Source of the DNA: Paraspadella gotoi
Lineage: Eukaryota > Chaetognatha
NCBI GenBank assembly: GCA_051294375.1
Contig: CM119266.1
Span: forward strand, 10,379,677 to 10,443,676
DNA: 64,000 nucleotides
Reading direction: 5' to 3'
A model generated the notes under the pieces. That model saw nothing but the letters and a program-made list of their open reading frames with translations, made no database searches and was not told where the DNA came from. Position 1 is the stretch's first letter. Every line of letters begins with the position of its first letter. This document shows, piece by piece, positions 10,574 to 23,252 of this stretch. A program made the translations under genes and the position numbers.

Positions 10574-13500
10574 TTGTTACCCTCTTTTCGAAAGCGGGAT
10601 CCGGCACTCCCCTCGCAAAAATTGACAGGCCTCGCTCCAAGCCAAAGCCCCGAAATGCGATGATAGAGAGAAACAACTGGATGGTATGACGGAGGAAGAG
10701 GAGAAAGGGGAACGATAATACTAATGGGATGAATGTGAGGAAGACGAAAGAGTCGGGGATGACGAGGGGGAAGCTGGATTTAATATTATCAGGCAAGGCT
10801 GTTCAAAAGCTGCTCTCTTTGAATATATGCCCAACGGATTCGCCATAAATCACTCGCGTCTTTCGCGGTGAAAAGTTAAACTTGATTCCTGGGTATCGCG
10901 ATACTTTTTTTTCTTGTGGTGATGAGTTTTTTCTTTCCTTTTTTTGCACACTAGTTCGAGGCTTCCTTCAATGTCGATCTTATTAAGTTCATTTTTTCTA
11001 CGCAGAGATCAAGTTTCAAGTCTGGGCAAATAGGAAGACTTCTCTAAAAGAATAATTTTTTTTTGGTTGTTGCTGCGCAGTATGAAAACGGCAATGGACT
11101 TCAAACATTTCGGTTTCCATGGCGTCAATTTATAAAATAGCGAACAGATGTGGAAGGTTATCAATTTTGTCTTGTCCCAGTCCCACGCAATATAAAATTC
11201 CGGTCTGAAGTTTAAAAGATGATCGCAAACGGGCGGAAACGACACGTATTTCAAAAGAAGCCTCAATATAACCATCCCAAATTATTCAAAGGATTGACCT
11301 CGTGTGCAGTATCTTCTCTATTTGATTTTCATCGCGGTCATACGAGAAACAAATTCCCTTATCTCCAGTTCATGTCCTACTCTTTCGAGGTTCGGCGATG
11401 TCCGATCAAGTCGTGTTTAGATAGGCCGGGGTCGAGACCGGCCACAATACATATTTATTGCATGCCATTCTGACCAAACAATTCGAGTGGAAAAGAAAAA
11501 TTCTAAACTAAGATTCTCAGCCAAGAGGGGACTAATCCAATGGTTTAATTTGATCTTTGCATGGGATTTTCAAGATATTAGGAGGTGTAAAAAGAAACCA
11601 TAGGCCTTTAGAAACACGAAATAAGTAACAGAGTTTAGCTTTCAATTCTAGCAAGGGATGGCCCGGATGGCCGCCTATCAAAATTCCGAGTTATTAAGTT
11701 ACGTCAAGAACCAGGCTCACCGAAAACGACCCATCATTCAATTCATCAACAACTGTCAAGCAAGCTTCCTTGCCGAGACCTTATGCCTCAAGAAACACAA
11801 AATGAGAAAGACAGGCGCAGAATTAACGGATAAAGTTGAGAAGAAACTCGAGCATTGAAATAATCGGGCAACTAATTACAAGATAGCAGCAAGAATTATT
11901 TGCATGAACTCATTAGGAGGTAGTCCGACTTGTAACGACATCCTAGTAGAGAATCGAGCCGTTCCCATCTCGGGGAACCAATCCTGTATTCCAAGTTGAA
12001 ATCGGTGGCGCAGAAAGAAGTTGTTCGACGAGAATGTTAATTCCTCTTTAGTCTGCAGAGTGTTAACTGAAACCAGACCAACCAGAAAGTCAAGTGGGCA
12101 AGGACAATGACGACTGATCTCGCAAATCAAAGCTTGGAATTAACAATATTTCTCCTTGCGAGGTAGATAGCATTAGTCGAAGTCTTAATGAAACGGGTTT
12201 CTTAAATTAAATTTTAAAATAAACCGAACAATTTTGATTATTGACATTTCCGAAATTGCTTGTGAGAAAATAAAAGACAGTTGACACCGCAAATCCGCAA
12301 TGCTCGTTAAACTTAAAGGTACCTCCGGATTTAAAAACTAAAAATTTTTAACTGCCAATTGGTATTTTTCAAAAACTAAAGAATGCTAATTCGTGAATGA
12401 TAGATTGTATACGCTGAACTTTGGATTCTCCAAAGAAAGATGAATTTTTAAGCTGAAAAACATTTGTAAAACCGACTCGCAAGGTTTCTATTGCCTTCCT
12501 CGAACCGAGAAGACAAGTGAAATTTTTGAACTATGAAATTTTTAACTAAAACTGCACTAACAAAAAATCTGACGAAATCTCGGGAAACTAGTAGAAGGCG
12601 TTTGGGGAAAATGAATATTGGTGCCAAGGTGTGGAGTAATAAAAATGGGGAGAAGATAGGTAATGAAGTTCAGAAAAATGTTAGAGGCTAGTGAAAAAGA
12701 TGAAGGTTTAAACGTGGACAGTGGTCACTGGACAAGTGGTTGGGGAATATTCTCTCATAAATGGGAGGACAAATGTTAGTTTGAAATTATGAGAGAAAAA
12801 ATAGAAAAAATATTCATTAGAATTTTCGTTTCTTATAAACAAGTTGTAAAAAAGTTATTACTAAAAAAAAATACTTCTTAGCCCTGAACCCCCCTAAACC
12901 TAATCAACGAATGTAAAATTAATTAAAATAAAATTATTCGGATATATAATATAATAATAATATGGAGATATATTAAAGATTCCAAAATTATTCATGTGAA
13001 AAAAGAGAAAACTATCTAGCAGTGAAAAAGATTGGCAAGGAGGTTTGAAAGATTATAAAAACGGTTGAGTGAATAAGCAGAAGGATTGAGTATTTTCCAA
13101 GGAAGCTGGGGTGACTGGCAAAGGGGTCGGGAGAGTGTGAGACACATCGCATAAGATTAAACGTTGTCTTGTTTTCTTTTGACGATGATTGAAATAACAG
13201 CGTAAATCCTTTAAGGCACGGCAGCTGCAAAATTGAAAAAAAAACTTGCAAACACGTAGTTATGTTTATGGCAAATGAAGAAAGGAGATCTATACAACAT
13301 GTTTGTTTTTAAAACAAATATTTTTTATGAAACTGGGATGAAAGATATAAAACGGAAAAATTCAATCGATTTTTATTTAATTCGTATTATAAAAACTAAA
13401 TTAAGATTAAAAGATTCTGCGACAAGAAATAAGTCTCAGAATGCGAAGACAAAGGTTTCCCTTTTGAAATGTAAATGACCCAAGTTGGTTTGCAAAGAAT

Positions 13501-16282
13501 CAAGGAGTGTCTGGTTGACGAAGCCTCCCCGTATATCTAAGCTTTCGAGAGACTAAGAGGTTTTCAGACCAAGAATGCGAAGGCTATCCGGGACCAAGTT
13601 TGCTGAAGGCAAAATACTGAGTCAATACTAGCGCAAAGAAACCTCTTGTGGAATTGAAAATCCAAGCAGGTATTTCTCGCGGCGAAAGGAGATAACCGAG
13701 AAAAAAAATTCGCTAGGAATGAACACGACGAAGACAAAATCAAAGAAAAAAGTATTGCAAGACTCACCGAACATAAATGAGCAGATGGAGGCTATGGAAG
13801 CGCGCTCGAAAACAATGATATCGATCGTAGAGTATTCATATATTCCAATTGTAGTAAATAAAAATATAAGAAGAATATCGCGATCTTACCATGGAAAAAA
13901 GCTTGAGAAGAGATGTCGGGCCGCAGAAAGTTGTTTTGAGTTAGTCGGTGGCAAAGATCTGGTTGGTTTCGCGGAGACGGGGACGGGCCAACTGCGGACT
14001 CGGCGATGAGGAGGATGAGCCGACGACGGACGCTGCAGGAGCCGCCGCAGCCCGAGGCGCAGCCGACCAACGATCGAGTTTTAATAGATGGTGGAAAACG
14101 CGAAAGAAGAATCTCAATGACATCGAGTTACAATTTACAGCGTCGAATGGCAATAATGAATAATGACGCTTCTTCCTCGAATTGCTTTAAATTCGATAAA
14201 TCTAATGATTCATTGTTATTAGCTGAGTAAAATAAAGGCGAAAGTAGAACGATAAAGGTTGAATATTACTCATTTTAAATCATTTTGCCGGTTCCTAAAG
14301 CAAACAACAAATGTGTACTGATTAAGCTAACGTTGGACCGGCCAACGTCAGAAAATTTTTTCTTCTCTTACGTACATAACCACTCGGATTTTGTCCTGTT
14401 TCTTAGTTACTCAATGCTCATTCATCATCGGGCCAAAGCCATCCTTCCCAATTTGAGGTCGGCCCAGGCAGCCAGAGAATCTTGGCTGCTTTTTTGGCTC
14501 TGCTTAATATTTATCAATCTATAAATTTTTGAAACGGACGAGAAAACGAAAATAATCTGTTAAGTTAACAAAAAAAATTACTTTGTAAAAAACATTTTTA
14601 GTTTTCGCATCGTTCGATATATTCAATGTTGATCTTTAACTCAAATTTATTGAGCCAGAACTCCCCCCCCTTCTGTCTATTCCTCGTCATGAGGAGTAAG
14701 ATAATGGATGTTCAGAGAGCCAATGTTTGATGGATTCCAAAATATTTAAATTGACGAAAAGAGACGTAAACGAAAGAGGGGGGAGGCTTTAAAAAACTAG
14801 CAAATCCTCGGGCGAAGAAAGAAATAATAAACGTGAAGCCGCATCTTTCGACGATCTCTGGGTGAATTTTTAAAAAGAGAAAAGCTCCACTACCCCTTTC
14901 TCTTTCACTCTCTCGAAAGCCCCAAATGTTTCAAGACCCTCATAAGAATTTATTCTCGTGTTTTCCCCCCTCTGCCAAGAAAAACTGGTGAAAGCCATTA
15001 ACTTTTGGCATTGAAATAAAACTCGCTGCGATGCGGCTCCACGCGGCGCAACGCTGCTGAGGAACCAGATCCATGAAATGAAAACAACCACCATCATTTC
15101 CAGAAAACAATAATATTAGCTTTCGATTTAATCGGACAGATACTGGATTTCAGCCACGATTCAAAGCATACAACATTTTTGACTGAGCACCAAAGATTGC
15201 TGAGGAAAAATATTGAAACTGGCGATTATCAATTTCTTTCCCTTTCCATTTTCTTCTTTTTCAAAAAATCTGCCTTCTTCCCCTCAAAAGTTTTCTATCA
15301 CTTCTGACAGAAAGGGATTCTTGTTACTTTCAATCAGCCTAACGAAAACGAGAAATACTTTTGCCTTTTAAGATATTTTTTTCCTGTCCACGAATCCAAG
15401 GGCCGACGCTTCGATTAAAAACTTTTTTCGGCACGCCGATCCAAGCATCAGCAGAACTTTGAAAACGGGATTCGGAGGCAGCAGCCGCAGCGCGCCGCAG
15501 CGACTCCAGCCGCAATATGTCAAAATCGAAGCGCCGTCGTCTTCGAGGCAGAGGCCGATGACGAACCCATCGTTAGGAAAGTGGCGAAAACAGACGGGAG
15601 GCAGATTAGGCGTTCAAGTTTAACTGGAAAGTTTGAGTAGGGGCAGCTTGAGATAGAAGCACAAAACTTTTTATCGTATCGGAAACTTCTTCCCCCCCGC
15701 ATCTGGCAATGAAACTTTTCTCTTTATTAGAATCAAGTCGTATCCTTTTGCAAATAAAATGGATGTTAAGGAAAGACAAGGAATTAGCGTATGAATAAAG
15801 TAGAGGATTACGACTGTCAAAGACTTCAAAAGCAATCAGAGCAGACCCTATCCCAACATCTTAACTACACCTATAATATAGGCAAAAGATAATAGTTTAA
15901 TACAACTAAATGGATACAAATAAAAGTAAAGATTAAAGAATATATCCGACATTATGTAGATGTATACAAATGTATACGATGCCGTATATTATATTCAGAT
16001 CAGAGTAATAATATACGAAAATTTGAAAAACCAAGTCAGTGTTGCACGGACCCGATAGAATTTTAAGAACATCACCATTCCAACACAATATCACGTTTCC
16101 TTCGAGTTTAATGCCCTGGGCGTTTGGATTCACTGGACCGCTTCTCTTAAACAACGAAGTTCAAAACGATGCCTCTTTTTTGAATTCCGTCGATCCTTGG
16201 GGAAGCTATTAAGACCGATGGCAACGAAACAAAAAACACGTACTAAGTCGGATAATTTTGAGGGCGAGGGTGCGCCTTTTAA
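10574..16282. other. AT-rich intergenic stretch without a supported gene
   Basis: Only short open frames are present. A 66-codon frame at 11658-11858 follows an acceptor-like CTTTCAATTCTAG. A GC-rich patch at 13940-14160 has overlapping short frames. A GC-rich patch at 15417-15620 is open but has no good start. None shows a recognisable domain. The rest is AT-rich, with purine runs. Confidence 0.6.
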
Positions 16283-16420
16283 AAAAAAAAAGTCGATCAT
16301 AACAATTTCGCTAAATATATTATTCAACTTAGCAGTGTTTGTGGTTTTTGGTATCAACAGCTAACTATCAAAACAAAACCAACACATGTCAGTATCAAGA
16401 CGAACGTTTATCATTTAAAA

Positions 16421-18411
16421 ATGATTCTGTATCTATACGTTTTGTTTCAAATTCTATCTATCATGGAATATCTTTTTTTAACTGCTTACTCAATACATTC
16501 AATAATGAAACCACCAGGGCACAATGCCAGTAAACTACTAAATGCTGCTATTCTCAACTATTTCGTTTTTGCATCTATATTTACATCATATTTCGGGTAA
16601 AAGTATTTTCCGCTTTAAATTTACCTCAATTTCTTTTTTACCTTTTCAAAATTGAAAACCGAGTTACGATCATTATAAAGAGAGAAAATTACATAATATT
16701 ATTTCGTAATTAAAAGTGAAATTAATATGTTTAACTTTTATCTAGGTACAAAAGATTTGCTCTAAAATCTTCGTTATTGTCAGGGTCTACAAGAAGAAAA
16801 CTTATAGCCGCCTTATTTCACGTTTTACTGCTAGGACCCGTTTTATATCGACTTGAATTTATACAAAGAATACTTAAAAAAAAAGAGAATAATCCTACTT
16901 TGTTTAAAGTGGAAGTAATAGCGGACTGCTTTTCAGATGGATTTAGTTGGATTACCGATAAAGAACTTCAAACAAAAATGATTATTAACAGAAAAGTCAA
17001 TTTGTATAATTATGTTCTCTTGAGAATTCCCGAAAGAATTTTCATGAGAATCGGTCATAGTGAAAACCAATTTTTTACAAGTTTTGCTTTGGCTATTTTA
17101 CTAAATCCTTCTAGATATTTTTCAAATTGGTTCATATGGCATATTAAAGATACTATTTCACTTAATGGAAGTAAGCAGCTGATATTAAATTTAGTTTTAC
17201 ATGTATTCTTTCTACTAACAACTGAATCAGCCTTATGGTCATCAACTGTACTGATGGAATGCTCGCAAACCATGTGGCCTTTTATGTATATAACATCTAT
17301 GATAATCATTTATGGCACTCTACTCGTGCCTGATATCATAATAAAAGTACCCAAAGCATTTACAACTTGGTATATATTAAGTTGGACTGTCATGGTCGTT
17401 GTGCCATACAGTCTCTACTTCATAATGATAAACACATTTGATTGCTATAGTCACAAAAAAGCAAAAAATGAAACTTTAGAATTCAAAATTTTACCTGATG
17501 TTTTTGTTAATATCCCTGCAGAATCAACTCATTTCCATTTTTATACTTATCCATTTATATATATTTTACTTATCATAATATCAATTCCAGGATGGTGCTT
17601 TTGGAGATTAAAGTTACCAAATAACTCTCCAAATATTTCAAAGATTTTCGAAGAAACATTTTCACGCAAAATATTATATAAAAAAAAATTCCGAAAGCCA
17701 GTAACCAGAATACAGATTCTTAAGACATACTGGAAGAAGGTCTCGTTTGCTAATATCTTGAACTTATTTCTCTTTTGGTTAGATATATACTCAAATCTTG
17801 CAGCAAGTTTACAATACTTACAAGATGGGAAATATGCTTGGAGCGCCCTCATTCTTTTATTTTTATCTGCTGGTGGAATTACTACCTGTATTGAGGGGCT
17901 TAAAAAAGCAAATAAAACATTGAAAGAATTAAGGCAGTCGAATTACAAAATAATCATAATTGCACACTGTTTGTATCAAGCTTATCCACTATATATTTTA
18001 GAGATAATCATAAGAAAATGGAGAGGGACAGATATACATAAAGGAAATTTGATTAAAAGAATTAACACAATGGAATTGCAATGGACATTCTATCAAGCGA
18101 TTCCGGAAGCATTACTACAGCTCTACATCACAGCGGGAAAAGAATATCCTAACATAGGAGAAGAACCTGATACAATTCATTATCTCTCAATTTTGACTTG
18201 CCTTATTTCAACTTCTAAAAACATAGTTAACCTATGGTTAAGCCCAAACATAAAAAAAAGCCTTCAAAAACTTAAAAATCATTCATCAATACTTCGTATG
18301 ATGGAAAATGAAAATAAATTAAAAACAACAACCTTAGCAGATGAGCCCAAGGCAACTGCTGCAGAAGACAAGATAAAGAGTGAATTGGTTAAACAGATTG
18401 TACGAAACTAA
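16421..18411 (+). CDS. XK-related-like multipass membrane protein
   Basis: XK/XKR proteins sit in the plasma membrane; some act in lipid scrambling, others in transport complexes. Two exons: 16421-16596 (donor GTAAAAG) and 16746-18411 (acceptor TTTTATCTAG), joined in phase through a Gly codon. The total is 613 residues from the chosen ATG. The frame is open further upstream to 16283, so the start is uncertain. Multiple hydrophobic helices are visible, for example around LLNAAILNYFVFAS and ILNLVLHVFFLLTTES. The C-terminal part has MELQWTFYQAIPEALLQLYI, like the E..PQ..LQLY signature of XK proteins. The last ~55 residues are charged and probably cytoplasmic. An AATAAA lies at 18503. Overall divergence is high, so no XKR subtype is given. 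Confidence 0.7.
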
Positions 18412-18869
18412 TTTTATAAAGAGTACATGAGTGTACATTAGACTTTAGATCATTATTCGGATTTTAAAATATGCACAAAAAATAGTTTATAATGAACCAA
18501 TGAATAAATGTATATTGTAAAAAGAAAATTTATAATTATATAAGCTTTAATTTCAACTAAATTTTAAAAAAGAATGTACAACTTCTCCAAGCTTTTATTT
18601 TGTACAGTGTGTCCCAATGGTACTGTCCGTTATTAAAAGCTTCCTGCTCCAAGACAAGATGATCTTGAAGATCAGAAAATGTACATTTCTTTTTAGATAT
18701 ACCTTTTTCATTTACCTACTTATTGCTTGCATTTAACTATTATATATTATTGTTTTATACTTTTTGGGCAGTAAAAAACATTTACATAACGTTATAAAAT
18801 AACAATATAATAAACTTTCTAAGATATCCTATTATCCACATACAATTTTTAAAATTATTATGGCATTAA

Positions 18870-19610
18870 AAAACCATATTTCACTCGTTTATCATTGGAC
18901 AAGCCTGCTCTAAGGTAAAGAAGTATTCAGATAAACAATTTGGTACTCGAATACATCAAAGAGAATCAAGCAACTTTCGTCACAAACCATTATCCATCAA
19001 GAAACCAACGATTATAATCATCATCTTCAAAATAGGATTGTATTTTTACGCAATGTTAAACCTGTTTTTCTCCATGGCGGAGATTACTTATCTCTCGCAA
19101 TGCATGAAAGATGATTGGTTTCTACTAATATTCACCATTCCATTTTTAATTGGCTTCCGAATCGTTGTTCCGGATATTATTCTTCTACCGAGCAAGCGGT
19201 ACCGATTTTTATACAAAACGATGTGGCTCATTCAACTATTCGTACCTGCGATTATCCACGTCGCGGCTATCGCTTTTCACAACGAATGTGACTGGTTCTT
19301 TCACGCATATGAAAATCGGAGGAGTAACTTTACTTTAATAAGTCTCAAACTAAATGGGACCACTGATAACGCGTCGACAAGATCTACGATATTGGCAGCG
19401 GTTGTCATGAACGTCGGCATGCGAGCCATGCCGTTGGCGCTGGGAAATACCCTAATATTCATGGTGATGTGGATGTCACTGATGCACTGGGGTAACAAGA
19501 ATAGACGCCGACTCTCTTCAGCGTTGAAGACAAATTATATCAGCAAACCTGCAGAAAATGTCGGAACAATTCTGGAAGCTGTTAATGCTTTGTTTGGAAA
19601 ACTGTCTTAA
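18870..19610 (+). CDS. Truncated tandem paralogue of the XK-like protein (partial or decaying)
   Basis: An open frame runs from just after a TAA at 18867 to the stop at 19610. Its hydrophobic core IGFRIVVPDIILLPS aligns with IIYGTLLVPDIIIKVP of the upstream gene, and the flanking helices also align. It corresponds only to the middle third. I find no N-terminal segments and no C-terminal LQLY signature, and the frame ends after a basic HWGNKNRRRL segment. An acceptor-like AAAATAG at 19032-19035 may mark an exon start. An AATAAA follows at about 19696. It may be a pseudogene, one exon of a gene whose other exons I missed, or a shortened functional copy. Confidence 0.5.
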   Translation, partial: KTIFHSFIIGQACSKVKKYSDKQFGTRIHQRESSNFRHKPLSIKKPTIIIIIFKIGLYFYAMLNLFFSMAEITYLSQCMKDDWFLLIFTIPFLIGFRIVVPDIILLPSKRYRFLYKTMWLIQLFVPAIIHVAAIAFHNECDWFFHAYENRRSNFTLISLKLNGTTDNASTRSTILAAVVMNVGMRAMPLALGNTLIFMVMWMSLMHWGNKNRRRLSSALKTNYISKPAENVGTILEAVNALFGKLS

Positions 19611-19949
19611 GAAAAACGAATTTTACTAACTAGGCCACGTGATTAAATCCCAGCCATGGACGGCGTGATCCATCACCCATTTCTTTCACATATTTAATAA
19701 ATTAAATTTAATGACTATCTTATTACATATCTTTTAATTCCTGTTTTTAAAAACTGACTAATCATTAATTAACATCGGTAGGATTTTTATAGTCAGAACT
19801 GATTATTTAATTGAAAACTATTAACAAATTAATTAAAATAATAAAAAACAACAATAACAGTATAGTAAATTAGACTTTTCACAACATACTAAGTTTTTTT
19901 TATAAACCACAAATGAATGAAAAGTACTATATTATTTAGGTTAAATTGT
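19611..19949. other. AT-rich spacer between convergent genes
   Basis: Lies between the plus-strand XK-like fragment and the 3' end of GEMIN5. Contains AATAAA-type signals and short A/T runs; no open frame or structured element seen. Confidence 0.6.
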
Positions 19950-22900
19950 TTAGAGATCATTTGTCATTTCCAATGTTCGAAAACGCTCAGCAATGCTAAT
20001 GAATTTATCATCTTTACTTTTAAAAAGCTCAATACTTGCTAAACGAAACTCATTACATGCAACGTAACAGTGAGCCGCTTGAATAAATTGACCACTCCGA
20101 CTGAGAAAGTTAGCCCAGCTTATATATAATCGATTAAGAATAGGGTCATCTTCACGTAGTCTTATCTTAGAAATGCAAATAGCTTCCCTAAAAAGCTTAA
20201 ATTCCTCAAGAAGTTGTATCGCTTCATAAACCATATTACATGCAAGTAAATAATAAGATGCTTTTTTTGGGTCAGGACTAGCATTAGTCACTGGATGTAC
20301 GAGCTGGTCAGCAAATGCTATACAGGCTTTTTGCCTCAGAAAAGGCGAACACATAATGGTCATAGATACCATCCAATCAGTTAAATTTCTGGACTTGATA
20401 GCGTCATCAAGAGCCTTCCCGATATTTCCTTGCAGAAAATCCAACTGAAAATTATCATCCCCATCCTTGTTGTCCAACGCTTCGCGTTCCTTATTTATAA
20501 GAGATAGCATTCCAGAGCGATTTGAAAACGCGCCAGTAATGGGATGATTTTCCACTAAATGTTCTGCCGTTTCAGGTGTGCCATTTTGGCTATTATCCCC
20601 AACATTAAAACTAAAGGAATCGTTATCACGGAGGTCAGGGCGTTTAAAATATGCAAGATTGATAAGGGAAGAAAGTTGGTTTTCACAAGGAGAGGCACTA
20701 AAACTCCCAATGCAATTACGAAACAGTTTTCGTCGAGCGTTTGTTAAAGAGGAGGTCGACTTTGTTTCAAAGATCTCACTTTTTTCTTGATTGCCATCTG
20801 GATTTTCTGGTGTACTCAAAACTGTTTTAAGTTCTTTCTCTTTAGATTGCAGCAATTTCTGAATTTCATCTTCTACAACCAGGTCATCTTTGGGACAATC
20901 CAAATCTCCTAAATTCTCAGAAAACATTTCTGATCGATTTTTAGTTGAGAAAAAGTCAGGAACAGAATCTGTCTTACTGCAGCTTAGTATTTCAATGCAC
21001 GGTTCGGTTGATTCTGTTATTTGGGAGGCTTTTTTTCCTTTGCGTCGTAATTCTTTCGCTTTTCTTTTATTCTCTTGCATACGTTTTTCAAACTTGTTTT
21101 CCGATGGAGGTTCTTGATGATCTGTATCTGCAACGTTCCAAGTCCATAAAAGACCATCGTCACCGCCAGAATGTAACAAATTAGGATCAGAACCACTCCA
21201 TGCAAGACTTAACAACCTTCCCAAGTGACCTCGAAAATTGGATTTTAAAACTTTATCCTCACTTTTGATGTCCCATATTTGAGCAGAACCATCGTAAGAA
21301 GCGGTGACCAAAAGATTACTAATATGTGGGCTCCATTTAACAGCAGTTATACGTCCCTTATGCTGCCCAAACACTTTCGTTGGATATACTAATGAGCAGG
21401 TTTTGGTTTCTTCACAATCTAAAGATTTATCCAAATCAAAAATGCACAATTTATTGTCATTTCCACCAGTCGCTAAGACCGTTCCGCCAAGCCTATACTG
21501 GTTGGTATTAGTAACTTGTTCTTGCTGCTGCAATGGTGATTGCCATACAAGACAGTTTATGAGCTTTATATGCCCTTGTAAATTAAGAATAGCTTGCAAA
21601 TGTGGATAAGAATAAACTCCTATGGAGCCATCTTCACTGCCGATCACAGCCAATGAATAATTATGATTCCAGCTAAATGCAGTTCGTAATGGTGGTTTTG
21701 CTTGAACTTCATTTGTCTTGCTTATAATATCATTTAAATTTTGTGCCCTTTCTTTCGACATCAATTCATGCTGAAAGATTAGTCCATCCCCTACTGAGTA
21801 TAGGAAATTAGGATCAATCTTTTTGGCATTGTCCCCTCGATAACACTTAGGTCCCCATTGAACTGTGTAAACAGTTTTTCGATGGTAAGTCGTTGAAATG
21901 ATGGGTGGTTTCCCACATTTATTTATGTCAAAACTTCCAACTCTCCCATCGTCAGTTCCATATGCCAAAATTCCTTCTTTTAAAGGATGCCAATTCAAGC
22001 ACGTGACTTTCCCTTTGATTCCATGCCACAATATGGTCACTGGATCTCCTGGACTTTGACGCCAAATTCTAATATTTTGATCGCCACTTCCTAAGGCAAC
22101 TAACGTAGGATCCAAAGGAGAAACTTCTATTGAATAAATGAAACCTCCAAATGTAAACAGCATAGATCGAATCTCCATGTTATCAAGATCCCAAGCAATG
22201 ATGTTGCGATCCTGTCCAATTGTGAGTGCATACTGTAACGGTCGGTCTTTACCCTCAATATCATAGCCAGATTTGGCTGGGCAAATGTTCATTATCACTC
22301 GAGAATGCCCAGAATTACCGCTATTCACGACTGTGCACTTCGGCTTACCTTTATCGTGAGACTTTAGTGGAAGGTTCCAAAAAAGCAATTCACCATGATA
22401 ACCTCCTGTCAATAACTCATAGGGTTTTCCAGGCAACCAACGAACAGCCGACCACAACACCGACCTTTCACCATCTCCTTTTTTTGAATTTGTTGGCAAC
22501 CTGAAGCTCATGTCCTCCATTCCCTTGGCAACGTCCCAAATTCTGATGTGAGCATCGCGTGCTCCTGAAGCCAAATACGGGGTGTCATCAACATGGTTTG
22601 AAAGAGACGGTCTCCAATGTAAGGATTGAATCTCATCATCATGACCTCTTAGTTTATGTAAAACAGATCCTGTTCCACTTAGATCGTAAACTAAAATAAA
22701 TCCTTCTTGATATCCGACAGCAGCGATTTCTTCTGAATAATTTGAACAAGCAATGGCCGTGACAGGATGATTTTTTTTCTCTTTGCGAGAATCGTGCAAT
22801 GGAGAATATTTCTTGGATCTGTCGTCGACGAAATTCCATCGAAAAAAACTTCCGCGCTCGTTTGCAACAAGAATTAAATCATGGTTTATAGTTGAGGCAT

Positions 22901-23252
22901 GAATCGTTGTCGCTTTGAAGAATTTCTCTTCTCCATCTACGATTTCGTTAGCGGAAAACTCTTTCACCAACTCGAACGTTCTTAAATTCCACACGCGCGC
23001 CTTTCCATCATCGCTGGAGGTTGAGCAGAGTTGTTCTTTGTCAGTCTCGACGACACATACGCCCGTGATGCGTTCGGAATGGGCTTCAATAGACTGGCAG
23101 AATTCAAATACGCTTTTCTCAGTGCATTCGCTAGAGATTATCTTGTAAATCACGAGAAGGTTTTTCGAACCATAACAAAAGAAGTTTTCGGAACTGACGT
23201 CACAACACTGACTGAGGAACCAGTTGGGAGATGAGGCGAAGCAATTTACCAT
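19950..23252 (-). CDS. GEMIN5: Gemin5, WD40-repeat RNA-binding subunit of the SMN complex
   Basis: Gemin5 recognises the snRNP code of pre-snRNAs and delivers them to the SMN complex for Sm-core assembly in the cytoplasm. The 1100-residue frame begins MVNCFASSPNWFLSQCCD, like the family N-terminus (SPNWY..RC). It continues with about fourteen WD40 repeats to residue ~700 (for example CSTSSDDGKARVWNL, LRGHDDEIQSLHW, LLVTASYDGSAQIWD). A charged linker with KRMQENKRKAKELRRKGKK follows, then the TPR-like dimerisation region (LQGNIGKALDDAIKSRNLTDW to the end). Human Gemin5 is about 1508 residues. The C-terminal RNA-binding part is missing here, and the frame ends in a normal TAG/TAA-type context. 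The whole frame is one exon, unlike the vertebrate gene. Confidence 0.95.
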   Translation of the reverse strand: MVNCFASSPNWFLSQCCDVSSENFFCYGSKNLLVIYKIISSECTEKSVFEFCQSIEAHSERITGVCVVETDKEQLCSTSSDDGKARVWNLRTFELVKEFSANEIVDGEEKFFKATTIHASTINHDLILVANERGSFFRWNFVDDRSKKYSPLHDSRKEKKNHPVTAIACSNYSEEIAAVGYQEGFILVYDLSGTGSVLHKLRGHDDEIQSLHWRPSLSNHVDDTPYLASGARDAHIRIWDVAKGMEDMSFRLPTNSKKGDGERSVLWSAVRWLPGKPYELLTGGYHGELLFWNLPLKSHDKGKPKCTVVNSGNSGHSRVIMNICPAKSGYDIEGKDRPLQYALTIGQDRNIIAWDLDNMEIRSMLFTFGGFIYSIEVSPLDPTLVALGSGDQNIRIWRQSPGDPVTILWHGIKGKVTCLNWHPLKEGILAYGTDDGRVGSFDINKCGKPPIISTTYHRKTVYTVQWGPKCYRGDNAKKIDPNFLYSVGDGLIFQHELMSKERAQNLNDIISKTNEVQAKPPLRTAFSWNHNYSLAVIGSEDGSIGVYSYPHLQAILNLQGHIKLINCLVWQSPLQQQEQVTNTNQYRLGGTVLATGGNDNKLCIFDLDKSLDCEETKTCSLVYPTKVFGQHKGRITAVKWSPHISNLLVTASYDGSAQIWDIKSEDKVLKSNFRGHLGRLLSLAWSGSDPNLLHSGGDDGLLWTWNVADTDHQEPPSENKFEKRMQENKRKAKELRRKGKKASQITESTEPCIEILSCSKTDSVPDFFSTKNRSEMFSENLGDLDCPKDDLVVEDEIQKLLQSKEKELKTVLSTPENPDGNQEKSEIFETKSTSSLTNARRKLFRNCIGSFSASPCENQLSSLINLAYFKRPDLRDNDSFSFNVGDNSQNGTPETAEHLVENHPITGAFSNRSGMLSLINKEREALDNKDGDDNFQLDFLQGNIGKALDDAIKSRNLTDWMVSMTIMCSPFLRQKACIAFADQLVHPVTNASPDPKKASYYLLACNMVYEAIQLLEEFKLFREAICISKIRLREDDPILNRLYISWANFLSRSGQFIQAAHCYVACNEFRLASIELFKSKDDKFISIAERFRTLEMTNDL

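Noticed and set aside
11411-11450. GC-rich inverted repeat GGCCGGGGTCGAGACCGGCC
   Set aside because: Short, single, with no neighbouring structure; a bacterial-type terminator is not expected in this genome.
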